NCBI GenBank assembly: GCA_017416665.1
Contig: JAFQBO010000047.1
Coordinates: 1-15,644, forward strand
DNA: 15,644 nt
Source of the DNA: Oscillospiraceae bacterium
Lineage (GTDB): Bacteria; Bacillota; Clostridia; Oscillospirales; Ruminococcaceae
Direction of reading: 5' to 3'
Under the pieces are notes generated by a model. It did no database searches, was not told the DNA's origin, and saw only the letters and a program-made list of their open reading frames with translations. Below, one piece after another: positions 8,328 through 15,638 of this stretch (within the stretch, counting starts at the first letter, position 1; the number at the start of each line of letters is the position of its first letter). Both the position numbers and the translations under genes were made by a program.

Positions 8328-8362
8328 TTTTAAAGCCTCCTGATATTTTTTTGATTTGGTAG

Positions 8363-8384
8363 GATATTGAAATCATTCAATATC
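8363..8384 (-). other. Hairpin in the secD 5' leader
   Basis: A perfect 9-bp stem, GATATTGAA with TTCAATATC around a 4-nt loop, lies between the secD promoter and start. No T run follows in the direction of transcription, so it is not a terminator. It may stabilise the mRNA; no protein binding site is recognised. Confidence 0.4.
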
Positions 8385-8397
8385 GACAATCATATAC

Positions 8398-8426
8398 ATT
8401 ATATTATTATTTTAAAAAAAAGTCAA
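8398..8426 (-). promoter_or_regulatory. Sigma-A promoter of secD-secF
   Basis: On the minus strand, TTGACT (8426-8421), a 17-bp spacer and TATAAT (8403-8398), the same hexamers and spacing as the ABC operon promoter. Transcription should start near 8391, leaving a leader of about 64 nt. secDF can therefore be expressed independently of purB, which ends 38 bp upstream. Confidence 0.85.
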
Positions 8427-8464
8427 GTAAAACACGGATATTTTCACAATATCTTCAAATTGTA

Positions 8465-9904
8465 TTAGTTTTTCATTTCAAACTTTTCGCCGAGAATGTC
8501 CTTGTTAGCATCGAGAACAGGCTTTACACATTCATTTACGAATTCTTCAACCTGCTGAGGACATCTGCCGGTAAAGTTTTCAGGCTGCATGATAGCGTCC
8601 ATTTCTTCCTTTGTGATAGGGAACATAGGATCATTTAAGATTCTGTCACAGAGATCGTTGTCAAGACCTTCCTGCTTAACCTGCTTGCCGGCTTCCATAG
8701 AAAGCTGTCTGATTCTTTCATGAAGTTCCTGTCTGTTTCCGCCCTTGTTTTCAACAATATCCATCATGATATTTTCTGTAGCCATGAAAGGAAGTTCAGC
8801 CATAACTCTCTTTCTGATAATCTTAGGATAAACAACCATACCGCTTGTAACATTAATCATGATATTGAGGATAGCATCACAGGCAAGGAATGCTTCAGCA
8901 ACAGAAATTCTCTTGTTTGCAGAGTCATCAAGAGTTCTTTCAAACCACTGAGTACCTGAAGTGAAAGCAGGGTTTAAAACGTCGATCATGAGGTATCTTG
9001 AGAGGGAAGTAATTCTTTCACATCTCATAGGGTTTCTCTTGTATGCCATAGCACTTGAGCCGATCTGACTCTTTTCAAATGGTTCTTCCATTTCCTTGAA
9101 TGACTGTAAAATTCTCATATCATGTGAGAACTTACTGCATGACTGTGCGATACCTGCCAGAGCGTTGACAACAAAAGAGTCAACCTTTCTTGAGTATGTC
9201 TGACCTGAAACAGGAACACAGCTTTCAAATCCCATTTCTTCAGCAATCATCTGTTCAAGCAGTTTGATTTTGTCTGTGTCGCCCTTGAAAAGTTCCACAA
9301 AAGAAGCCTGAGTACCGGTAGTACCCTTAGAACCGAGGAGCTGAAGATCAGAAATTCTGCGTTCGATTTCCTTTAAATCGTAGAGAAGTTCATTTGTCCA
9401 GAGAGTAGCTCTCTTGCCGACAGTAGTAAGCTGTGCCGGCTGAAGGTGAGTATATGCGAGACAAGGCATGTCCTTATACTCCATAGCGAAGCCTGAAAGC
9501 TGTGCGATAACATTGATAAGCTTTCTTCTGATAACGTTGAGAGCATCACGCATAATGATAACGTCTGTGTTGTCACCGACATAGCATGAAGTAGCACCAA
9601 GATGGATAATACCTGCCGCATTAGGACATGCATCACCGTAAGTGTGGACATGTGCCATAACGTCATGACGGAACTTGAATTCCATTTCTGCCGCCTTTTC
9701 GTAGTCAATGTTGTCGATATTGGCTTCAAGCTCTGAAACCTGTTCCTGAGTTACTTTAAGACCGAGTTTCATTTCAGCTCTTGCGAGTGCAACCCATAAA
9801 CGACGCCATGTTGTGAATTTTTTGTCTGCTGAAAAGATATACTGCATTTCTTCGCTTGCATATCTTGTGCAGAACGGACTTTCGTAGCTGTTTGTATTGC
9901 TCAT
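8465..9904 (-). CDS. purB: Adenylosuccinate lyase
   Basis: A 479-residue cytoplasmic enzyme of the fumarase/aspartase superfamily. It acts twice in purine synthesis: SAICAR to AICAR plus fumarate, and adenylosuccinate to AMP plus fumarate. Visible motifs are RHDVMAHVH (79-87), GATSCYVGDN (103-112), THLQPAQ at 152-158 with the catalytic histidine His153, and the superfamily signature GSSAMAYKRNP at 282-292 on the mobile loop with the catalytic serine. The start ATG at 9904 has AAGGAGA at 9919-9913; an ATG at 9909 is out of frame and hits TGA at once. The length fits the longer PurB form. It is monocistronic here, apart from other pur genes, behind a promoter with an operator-like palindrome. 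Confidence 0.97.
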   Translation of the reverse strand: MSNTNSYESPFCTRYASEEMQYIFSADKKFTTWRRLWVALARAEMKLGLKVTQEQVSELEANIDNIDYEKAAEMEFKFRHDVMAHVHTYGDACPNAAGIIHLGATSCYVGDNTDVIIMRDALNVIRRKLINVIAQLSGFAMEYKDMPCLAYTHLQPAQLTTVGKRATLWTNELLYDLKEIERRISDLQLLGSKGTTGTQASFVELFKGDTDKIKLLEQMIAEEMGFESCVPVSGQTYSRKVDSFVVNALAGIAQSCSKFSHDMRILQSFKEMEEPFEKSQIGSSAMAYKRNPMRCERITSLSRYLMIDVLNPAFTSGTQWFERTLDDSANKRISVAEAFLACDAILNIMINVTSGMVVYPKIIRKRVMAELPFMATENIMMDIVENKGGNRQELHERIRQLSMEAGKQVKQEGLDNDLCDRILNDPMFPITKEEMDAIMQPENFTGRCPQQVEEFVNECVKPVLDANKDILGEKFEMKN

Positions 9905-9942
9905 AACATATTTCTCCTTAATAAAATTTTGTTTAACACTTT

Positions 9943-9972
9943 ATTATATCATGTTTTTACATGATATGTCAA
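9943..9972 (-). promoter_or_regulatory. purB promoter with embedded palindrome (possible operator)
   Basis: On the minus strand, TTGACA (9972-9967), an 18-bp spacer and TATAAT (9948-9943). The whole spacer is occupied by a perfect inverted repeat, TATCATGT (9947-9954) and ACATGATA (9959-9966), centre TTTT, which also overlaps the upstream edge of the -10. A dimeric regulator bound there would block RNA polymerase. The sequence is not a PurR box that I recognise. Confidence 0.75.
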
Positions 9973-10028
9973 CGATTAATTAATATTGTAAAAAAGAAAA
10001 TTTTTATTTATTATTATAAATTTTTTCT

Positions 10029-10448
10029 GTACTTTTCTTGCTTGCACAAGAAAAGTACCAAAAGAATGCCCAAACTTTCTTTGTAAAGAAAGTTTGAACA
10101 AAGAAAAATCAACTACGTATCTCCAATAAACTAGACTGTTACCCATGAAAAGCATAAGAAAAGCAGAAAGAAAGTAAAATCATAATTGATAGCAAACTTA
10201 TAACACAATGCTCCCATATTTTATAAGAGGGTAGTCTTTTCTCGAGCAGATAGAAAATTATTATGCCTTTAAATTAAGGCTTCCAGCCGAAGGGATGAGT
10301 TGGCGGTACATAGCTCAAAACTGCCGTAGAAAGTTTTGTAACGGTTTTACTTTTGATTTTTTCTTTTTTGATTAAACTTTTTTCTATTCGAAGAAAAGAA
10401 AAAAGTTTATGCTTTTCTTTGGTTCGTTTCTTTGTGCACACAAAGAAA
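10029..10448. repeat. Hairpin-capped intergenic element B (MITE-like), gene-free
   Basis: This fills most of the 656-bp gap between the metallophosphoesterase and purB. The left end has two hairpins: GTACTTTTCTTG (10029-10040) with CAAGAAAAGTAC (10047-10058), and CAAACTTTCTT (10071-10081) with AAGAAAGTTTG (10086-10096). The right end, read inwards, has TTTCTTTGT/ACAAAGAAA (10427-10435/10440-10448) and a 13-bp stem TAAACTTTTTTCT (10373-10385) with its complement (10397-10409). Both ends follow the order hairpin, ACCAAA(A)GAA, AAACTTT hairpin, CAAA..GAAAAA. Between them (10097-10372) I see no ORF, RNA gene or promoter I can defend, only a short GCCTT/AAGGC hairpin near 10263-10280. The flanks 9973-10028 and 10449-10560 are AT-rich and empty apart from a weak GATAAAT/ATTTATC stem (10468-10485). 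Confidence 0.45.
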
Positions 10449-10560
10449 TGAATAATTGCTTTTGTGCGATAAATATAAATTTATCTTACGATAAACCATT
10501 GTATATTAAATTGAATTTACACATAATGTATGTCTGGAAAGATCCACTGTGAACAACTGC

Positions 10561-11388
10561 TTACATTTCTATTTCAAGATACAGTATTTCAGAAGGATTA
10601 AAAACTCTTAATTTACCGATACCAGCAGAAACGATCATTTTTTTGTCCTCGTGTTCATAAATACCCTTTATGTACTTCGGAAAAAATTTACGTTCCGGAG
10701 ATAAAATACCGCCAAACGGAGTATTGATGATTCCTGCGTGAACATGTCCCGAAAATGTAATATCAGCACCCCATTTTGCGTACTCGCTGAAAAAGAACGG
10801 ATTGTGTGCAATAAGAAGTGACGGACTTTGTGGTTTTTCAAAAATTTCCTCAAGCTCCTGAGCGGTATAGCTTTCGAGATTTGAAAAACCGCCGTCTGAG
10901 TTGCGGTAGATGCTGCGTTTGAGATCAGCACCATAAATATTGAGTGAGATACCGTTTTTTTCAAACGTTGATTTTCCGTTTTCAAGAAGTATCGCACCAT
11001 TGCTTGTTACGGCATCACGAAGCCTTGCCATACGTTTTGGAGGCATGTCAAGCTCGTGATTGCCTCTTGCGTAGAAAACAGGACAGATTTTACAAAGCCT
11101 GTTGATAAGAATACCTGTGTATTCAAAATTTTTCTGGGAACGTGAAACAAGATCACCCGAAATTATAATAATATCAGGAGAAAGCCTGTTTATTTTTGTG
11201 CAAAGACAGTTCCAGTCATTGGGATAGGTTTTATTGTGAAGATCGGAAATCTGAACAATTTTCAGTGTTTTCCCGTATTTTGAATCAAGCGTTGTTTTAT
11301 ATTTGCGTACTATAAGCAGTCGGCTTTCAATCCATACATAAACCAGAAACAGAATAAAAACAACAATGCAGCAAATCAGTATTTTCAT
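10561..11388 (-). CDS. Membrane-anchored calcineurin-like metallophosphoesterase (YkuE/YaeI type)
   Basis: A 275-residue hydrolase with an N-terminal hydrophobic anchor (about 2-20, MKILICCIVVFILFLVYVW). The two-metal site is complete: DLH (D49, H51), GDL (D79), GNHE (N110, H111), H195 in IAHNP, and GHVH (H215, H217). The C-terminal INTPFGGILSPERKFFPKYIKG is typical of the YkuE/YaeI branch of phosphoesterases at the cell envelope. The anchor suggests that it acts at the membrane on a phospho-lipid or similar substrate, which is an inference. It starts 3 nt after the stop of the flippase gene, with its AAAGGA inside that gene's last codons, so the two are co-transcribed and probably coupled. 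The exact substrate cannot be told. Confidence 0.93.
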   Translation of the reverse strand: MKILICCIVVFILFLVYVWIESRLLIVRKYKTTLDSKYGKTLKIVQISDLHNKTYPNDWNCLCTKINRLSPDIIIISGDLVSRSQKNFEYTGILINRLCKICPVFYARGNHELDMPPKRMARLRDAVTSNGAILLENGKSTFEKNGISLNIYGADLKRSIYRNSDGGFSNLESYTAQELEEIFEKPQSPSLLIAHNPFFFSEYAKWGADITFSGHVHAGIINTPFGGILSPERKFFPKYIKGIYEHEDKKMIVSAGIGKLRVFNPSEILYLEIEM

Positions 11389-11391
11389 AGC

Positions 11392-12819
11392 TTATCCTTT
11401 CCTTCGTGAAAGAATGCTTTTTACGGCTGTGATAAGCGGACGGAAGTTTACTGCAATAATAAAAAGTCCGATTAAAATAAGGTAAATATTTTTGCTGTTG
11501 TCGAGATTTACCTGTAAAACGGCAAGAGCAAGCAGTGAGATTATATTTATTGCCGTATAGATGTGATTTACCTTGAAATAAATATATCTTCTTGCATCTA
11601 TAATTCTGATAATATAGCAGACGATATAGCTTACAAAAGTAGTTGCAACTGCACCATGTACGCCATAGTATCTGATAAGGAAAACGTTTAAAATCAGATT
11701 TAAAACGGTTACAACAAGACTTGTCCAGAATGAGTGTTTGGTTTTTTCGGCGGCTGTGTAAATACTGCTCAAAAACATATTAAAGCACATCATGAGGACG
11801 GAAAGAACCAGAACAGGCGTGTAATTTACGGCAAGGGCGTATTCCGGATGTACGTTGTAATTGAGAAGAAGTCTTGAAAGTGGTTCTACAAGTACGATAA
11901 TACCTGCTGATGCAATAAACATAATCGACTGATATGCGTCAAATACCTTTTCATAAAATTTGCCGATACCCTTTGAGCCGTATTCGGAAATTGCAGACAT
12001 ATTCCATGCCTGAAAGAAAACGGTTGAAACCATAGAAACCAGGTTAGGAATTCTTGAAGCGGCAGTGTACAGACCTGCTGCCGTGTCACCGACTTCACCA
12101 TCAGGCCCCGGAAGATACTTAATAAAGATTCTGTCTGAAAAACCAGTGATAATCCACATAATAGAAGTCGGGATCATCGGTATTGAAAAACGCATCATGG
12201 TTCTTGTAATATCTTTGTCAACAGCTTTGATACTGAAATTTTTCCATAGTTTTGTTGTAAAAAACAGGAATATAAATGAAAACAGATCCGATGCGATAAT
12301 AGAGAACATAAAGCCTTTAAGTCCCATATCAAGATAGGAGATAAAGAAAATGTTAAACAGAAACAGCGTTAGGGTTGCTATTATGCCGTCAAGAGCGTAC
12401 AGCTTCATGAAGCCTATTGAACGTATGAAAAGGGAGGTGGTCTGTCTTAGTGCAGAGACAATGACGTATACGACAAGCAGAGACGTGTAACCTTTTATAA
12501 ACGGAATGAATGACAATAAAGGCGAAAGAGCCGTCAGTATAATCATTCCGAAGAACTGTACGGAAATAGCAGTTGAAAAAACCTGTTTGTTGTCAAAATC
12601 CTTGTCAAGACCGTATCTGATAACAGATTCGGAGATTGCTAAGGTAAAAACAGGTATAAGGAAGTTTGCAGTTGTTTCGATAAGTTCCTTTGTACCGAGA
12701 ATGTCCGCACCCATATATGTTGTGTAGAGCCTTGTAAGGAACATTGCAAGGATTTTTGATCCGAATGTTCCGACAGCAAGGATCATAGTGTTAAAGATCA
12801 GATTTTTATATTTATTCAT
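11392..12819 (-). CDS. Polysaccharide flippase, Wzx/MVF (MOP superfamily)
   Basis: A 475-residue membrane protein with about 12-14 hydrophobic segments throughout, no large soluble domain, and the N-terminal look of oligosaccharide flippases (NTMILAVGTFGSKILAMFLTRLYTTYMG). RIPNLVSMVSTVFFQAWNMSAISE in the middle is typical of the polysaccharide biosynthesis/RfbX family. It should move lipid-linked saccharides across the membrane for capsule, teichoic acid or surface glycan assembly. An in-frame ATG at 12831 has no ribosome site; the ATG at 12819 has GGAG (12829-12826) at 6-nt spacing and was chosen. It heads an operon with the metallophosphoesterase. No glycosyltransferase is nearby, so it is not in a visible glycan cluster. 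SpoVB/MurJ-like function is an alternative. Confidence 0.9.
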   Translation of the reverse strand: MNKYKNLIFNTMILAVGTFGSKILAMFLTRLYTTYMGADILGTKELIETTANFLIPVFTLAISESVIRYGLDKDFDNKQVFSTAISVQFFGMIILTALSPLLSFIPFIKGYTSLLVVYVIVSALRQTTSLFIRSIGFMKLYALDGIIATLTLFLFNIFFISYLDMGLKGFMFSIIASDLFSFIFLFFTTKLWKNFSIKAVDKDITRTMMRFSIPMIPTSIMWIITGFSDRIFIKYLPGPDGEVGDTAAGLYTAASRIPNLVSMVSTVFFQAWNMSAISEYGSKGIGKFYEKVFDAYQSIMFIASAGIIVLVEPLSRLLLNYNVHPEYALAVNYTPVLVLSVLMMCFNMFLSSIYTAAEKTKHSFWTSLVVTVLNLILNVFLIRYYGVHGAVATTFVSYIVCYIIRIIDARRYIYFKVNHIYTAINIISLLALAVLQVNLDNSKNIYLILIGLFIIAVNFRPLITAVKSILSRRKG

Positions 12820-12851
12820 AAAATTCTCCATAAATTAAACTATACTTACTT

Positions 12852-12880
12852 ATTATATCAAATTTTTTCAGAAAATGGAA
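12852..12880 (-). promoter_or_regulatory. Promoter of the flippase-phosphoesterase operon
   Basis: On the minus strand, a perfect TATAAT (12857-12852) preceded by TGA forms an extended -10. The best -35 at 17-bp spacing is weak (TTCCAT, 12880-12875). It diverges from the mazF promoter region. Confidence 0.55.
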
Positions 12881-12917
12881 TAGTAAAATTAAATTTTATC
12901 TGAAGTTATATTTTTTC

Positions 12918-12951
12918 GGTGATCACCCAAAGCTCTTTTGTATAATATAAT
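12918..12951 (+). promoter_or_regulatory. Putative mazF promoter region with palindrome
   Basis: Two overlapping TATAAT boxes (12941-12946 and 12946-12951) follow a perfect 10-bp palindrome GGTGATCACC (12918-12927) that lies where the -35 would be; the -35 itself is poor. This suggests a regulated or activator-dependent promoter with a leader of about 120 nt. That leader includes a small AGAGT/ACTCT hairpin (13048-13063) ending 7 nt before the mazF ribosome site. Confidence 0.4.
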
Positions 12952-13079
12952 GTCAATATATGGTATTTAATGGACAGTTATGTTTTTGAGGTATAAAACA
13001 TATGCTTTAAGTCAATTATAATTTCAGAAATAAATTTGAATCGCAAAAGAGTTGAAAGACTCTCGGAATGGAGAATATT

Positions 13080-13424
13080 ATGTCAGTTAAACGAGGAGAA
13101 ATCTACTATGCCGATTTAAGCCCTGTTGTAGGTTCTGAACAGGGCGGAATAAGACCGGTACTTATAGTGCAGAACGATGTCGGCAACCGTCACAGCCCGA
13201 CTGTTATAGCAGCAGCAATAACCAGCCAGAAGGAAAAGGCAAAACTTCCGACACATATTGAACTCAGTGCAGATGGATGTGGACTTTCAAAGGACAGCGT
13301 TGTTCTGCTCGAACAGATACGTACTATCGACAAAAAACGCTTAAAGGAACGTATGGGCGAACTCGACAACGGCTCTATGACCAAAATAGATACCGCCCTT
13401 TCCATCAGCTTCGGCCTTGCATAG
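13080..13424 (+). CDS. mazF: MazF/NdoA endoribonuclease toxin
   Basis: A 114-residue, sequence-specific single-strand endoribonuclease of the PemK/MazF family. The start at 13080 gives [23 protein letters not shown], which lines up with the Bacillus NdoA start and puts the catalytic residues at Arg25 and Thr48, as in B. subtilis MazF. GGAG at 13070-13073 lies 6 nt upstream; an in-frame ATG at 13068 overlaps this site and is unlikely to be used. Other conserved blocks are [13 protein letters not shown] (24-36), AKLPTHIEL and [16 protein letters not shown]. Length and residues predict an active toxin. The usual partner antitoxin mazE (ndoAI) is not upstream: 12832-13067 has no suitable reading frame. 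The gene is therefore an orphan here, with an antitoxin elsewhere or a purely regulatory role. Confidence 0.95.
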   Translation: MSVKRGEIYYADLSPVVGSEQGGIRPVLIVQNDVGNRHSPTVIAAAITSQKEKAKLPTHIELSADGCGLSKDSVVLLEQIRTIDKKRLKERMGELDNGSMTKIDTALSISFGLA

Positions 13425-13466
13425 TTAAGCTAAAACAACAGTTTATTGCAGTATTTACAAAATTTA

Positions 13467-13631
13467 TTGAGGGAGACCCTTTTGAAAAAGTGTCTCCCTC
13501 AAACTCCCTCCCGAAAACTTCTGTTTAAATTTCTGCCCTATGGGGATTTATCCCCATAGGGCAGAAATTTCAGTAAAAGTCTTTGGAAAGGGGTTCGGGG
13601 AAAACCCTTTCTTCAGAAAGGCTTTCCCCGA
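13467..13631. repeat. Hairpin-capped intergenic element C with 20-bp palindromic core
   Basis: A gene-free block between the convergent mazF and metG. Left cap: TTGAGGGAGAC (13467-13477) with GTCTCCCTCAA (13492-13502), with inner CTTT/AAAG pairs. Core: a perfect 20-bp inverted repeat, 13527-13546 with 13551-13570, loop TTTA, containing CTGCCCTATGGGG. Right cap: TCGGGGAAA (13595-13603) with TTTCCCCGA (13623-13631), inner CCTTTC/GAAAGG. Between caps and core, the left reads CTCCCTCCCGAAAACTT and the right, on the other strand, CCCCTTTCCAAAGACTTTT, so the ends are diverged inverted copies. It may also act as the 3' end for both genes, although no long T run follows any stem. Confidence 0.6.
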
Positions 13632-13663
13632 TAGACCTTGTATATGTTACAATAAACGGCTGT

Positions 13664-15604
13664 TTATCTTATCTTTGTACCAGGAGCGACGTCGTCGCTG
13701 AGGAATACGACCTTAGCACTGCCATCAGGCATATCAGCCGCACAGATCATGCCACAGCTTTCTTCTCCGCAAAGCTTGACAGGTTTTAAGTTTGCCACGA
13801 TCATAACTGTTTTTCCGATAAGATCGGCAGGATCGTAAAACTGTGCAATACCTGAAACTACCTGTCGTCCGCCCATACCGTCATCAAGCTGAAGTTTTAA
13901 GAGTTTTTTCGACTTTTTAACCTTTTCGCACTCTTTTACTTTAGCGGCACGGAGTTCTGTTTTAAAAAATTCGTCAATAGTTATTTCAGGTTCAAGTTCG
14001 ATTTTCTGCTGCTGTGCTTCAGCTTCAGCCATCTGCTTTTCGATGAGCTTGTTAAGTTCGTCAATTTCTTTTTCTGTATCAATACGAGGGAACAGAACAT
14101 CACCCTTTGAAACTGTGACATTTTCGGAAAGAACGCCGAAAGTGCCTGCATTTTCGTATGTTACATCACTTTCAGATGCACCGATCTGCTTCCATACTTC
14201 CGGCATGGTTGTCGGCATGAATGGAGCAAGGAGTGATGAGGTGATTCTGATTGTTTCAAGGAGATTGTATAAAACGGCTGCAAGTCGAGGCTTGTTTGAC
14301 TCGTCTTTTGCAAGTACCCAAGGAGCAGTTTCATCAATATACTTGTTTGCACGGGAAACAACCTTGAAAATTTCAGCAAGAGCATTCTGGAGCTGAGTTT
14401 TGTCCATGCAGTCGTCGATCTTGTCACGGAGAGCCTTGCATTCAGCAATAAGTTCATCATCGAATTCGCCTGACTGCTTTTCTGATGGAAGTGTACCATC
14501 AAAGTACTTGATTGCCATAGCAACAGTTCTTGAAACGAGGTTTCCGAATCCGTTTGCGAGGTCTGAATTTATACGGTTAATCATGATTTCGTTAGAGAAT
14601 GAGCTGTCTGCACCGAGAGCCATTTCACGGAGAATGTGATAACGGATAGCATCAGCACCATATCTTTCGCCGAGAATAAAAGGATCAACGACATTTCCGA
14701 GAGATTTACTCATTTTCTGACCATTGAATGTAATCCAGCCGTGAACAGCAAGATGCTTTGGCAGAGGAAGTTCGAGAGCCATAAGCATAGCAGGCCAGAT
14801 GATAGCGTGAAATCTCATGATGTCCTTTGCAACCATATGTGTGTCGGCTGGCCAGTATTTTTCAAAATCGTTGTGGGCGTTGTTTTCGTAACCCATAGCT
14901 GTAATGTAGTTTGAAAGAGCGTCGATCCATACATAAACAACATGATCAGGATCGAAAGTTACAGGAATACCCCACTTGAAACTTGTTCTTGAAACGCAGA
15001 GATCCTCAAGACCCGGCTTGATAAAGTTGTTTACAAGTTCTGTAGCTCTTGTTTTTGGTTGAAGATAGTCGGTTTCTGTAAGAAGTTTTTCAATTCTTTC
15101 AGCAAAAGGAGACATTTTAAAGAAGTATGCTTCTTCTTTTGCTTCAATAACTTCTCTGCCACAGTCAGGACATTTTCCGTCAACGAGCTGAGAGTCAGTC
15201 CAGAAGCTTTCGCAAGGTGTACAGTATTTGCCTGAATATTCACCCTTATAGATGTAGCCTTTATCATAGAGAGCCTTAAAAATTTTCTGTACAGATTCAA
15301 CATGATAATCGTCAGTAGTTCTGATATATCTGTCATAGCTGATGTTCATGTAGCTCCAGAGTTTTTTGAATATTTCAACAATATTGTCAACGTATTCCTT
15401 TGGAGTAATACCTGCTTCAGCGGCTTTCTGTTCTATTTTAAGACCATGTTCGTCAGTACCTGTAAGAAACATGACATCATAGCCCTGCATTCTTCTGTAA
15501 CGTGCTATTGAATCGCATGCTACTGTAGTATAGCAGTGACCGATATGCGGATTTCCCGAAGGATAATAAATCGGTGTAGTAATGTAAAATGGTTTCTTTG
15601 ACAT
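13664..15604 (-). CDS. metG: Methionyl-tRNA synthetase with C-terminal tRNA-binding domain
   Basis: A 646-residue cytoplasmic class I synthetase that charges initiator and elongator tRNA-Met. The Rossmann core has HIGH as HIGH at 20-23 and KMSKS at 297-301. The zinc knuckle is C128-x2-C131 and C145-x2-C148 (one knuckle of four cysteines). VYVWIDALSNYITA (223-236) is the conserved methionine/adenylate region. An alpha-helical anticodon domain follows. Residues 542-646 form an EMAP/Trbp111-type OB-fold domain (DEFFKTELRAAKVKECEKV, VSGIAQFYDP) that binds tRNA and dimerises, as is common in Firmicutes. The start ATG has GGAGGT (15616-15611) 6 nt upstream. The gene is complete. Confidence 0.98.
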   Translation of the reverse strand: MSKKPFYITTPIYYPSGNPHIGHCYTTVACDSIARYRRMQGYDVMFLTGTDEHGLKIEQKAAEAGITPKEYVDNIVEIFKKLWSYMNISYDRYIRTTDDYHVESVQKIFKALYDKGYIYKGEYSGKYCTPCESFWTDSQLVDGKCPDCGREVIEAKEEAYFFKMSPFAERIEKLLTETDYLQPKTRATELVNNFIKPGLEDLCVSRTSFKWGIPVTFDPDHVVYVWIDALSNYITAMGYENNAHNDFEKYWPADTHMVAKDIMRFHAIIWPAMLMALELPLPKHLAVHGWITFNGQKMSKSLGNVVDPFILGERYGADAIRYHILREMALGADSSFSNEIMINRINSDLANGFGNLVSRTVAMAIKYFDGTLPSEKQSGEFDDELIAECKALRDKIDDCMDKTQLQNALAEIFKVVSRANKYIDETAPWVLAKDESNKPRLAAVLYNLLETIRITSSLLAPFMPTTMPEVWKQIGASESDVTYENAGTFGVLSENVTVSKGDVLFPRIDTEKEIDELNKLIEKQMAEAEAQQQKIELEPEITIDEFFKTELRAAKVKECEKVKKSKKLLKLQLDDGMGGRQVVSGIAQFYDPADLIGKTVMIVANLKPVKLCGEESCGMICAADMPDGSAKVVFLSDDVAPGTKIR

Positions 15605-15638
15605 AGTTTTACCTCCTATGAATTTTGGTATTAGTTAT

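Noticed and set aside
10029..10448. CRISPR array
   Set aside because: The repeats are inverted hairpins of different sequence, not regularly spaced direct repeats, and there are no cas genes.
12969..12995. Tiny reading frame upstream of mazF (8 codons) as possible antitoxin or leader peptide
   Set aside because: Far too short for MazE and without a ribosome site; nothing in its codons suggests an attenuator peptide.
13652..13667. Hairpin ATAAAC/GTTTAT overlapping the metG stop as terminator
   Set aside because: Only 6 AT-rich base pairs and no T run downstream on the minus strand.
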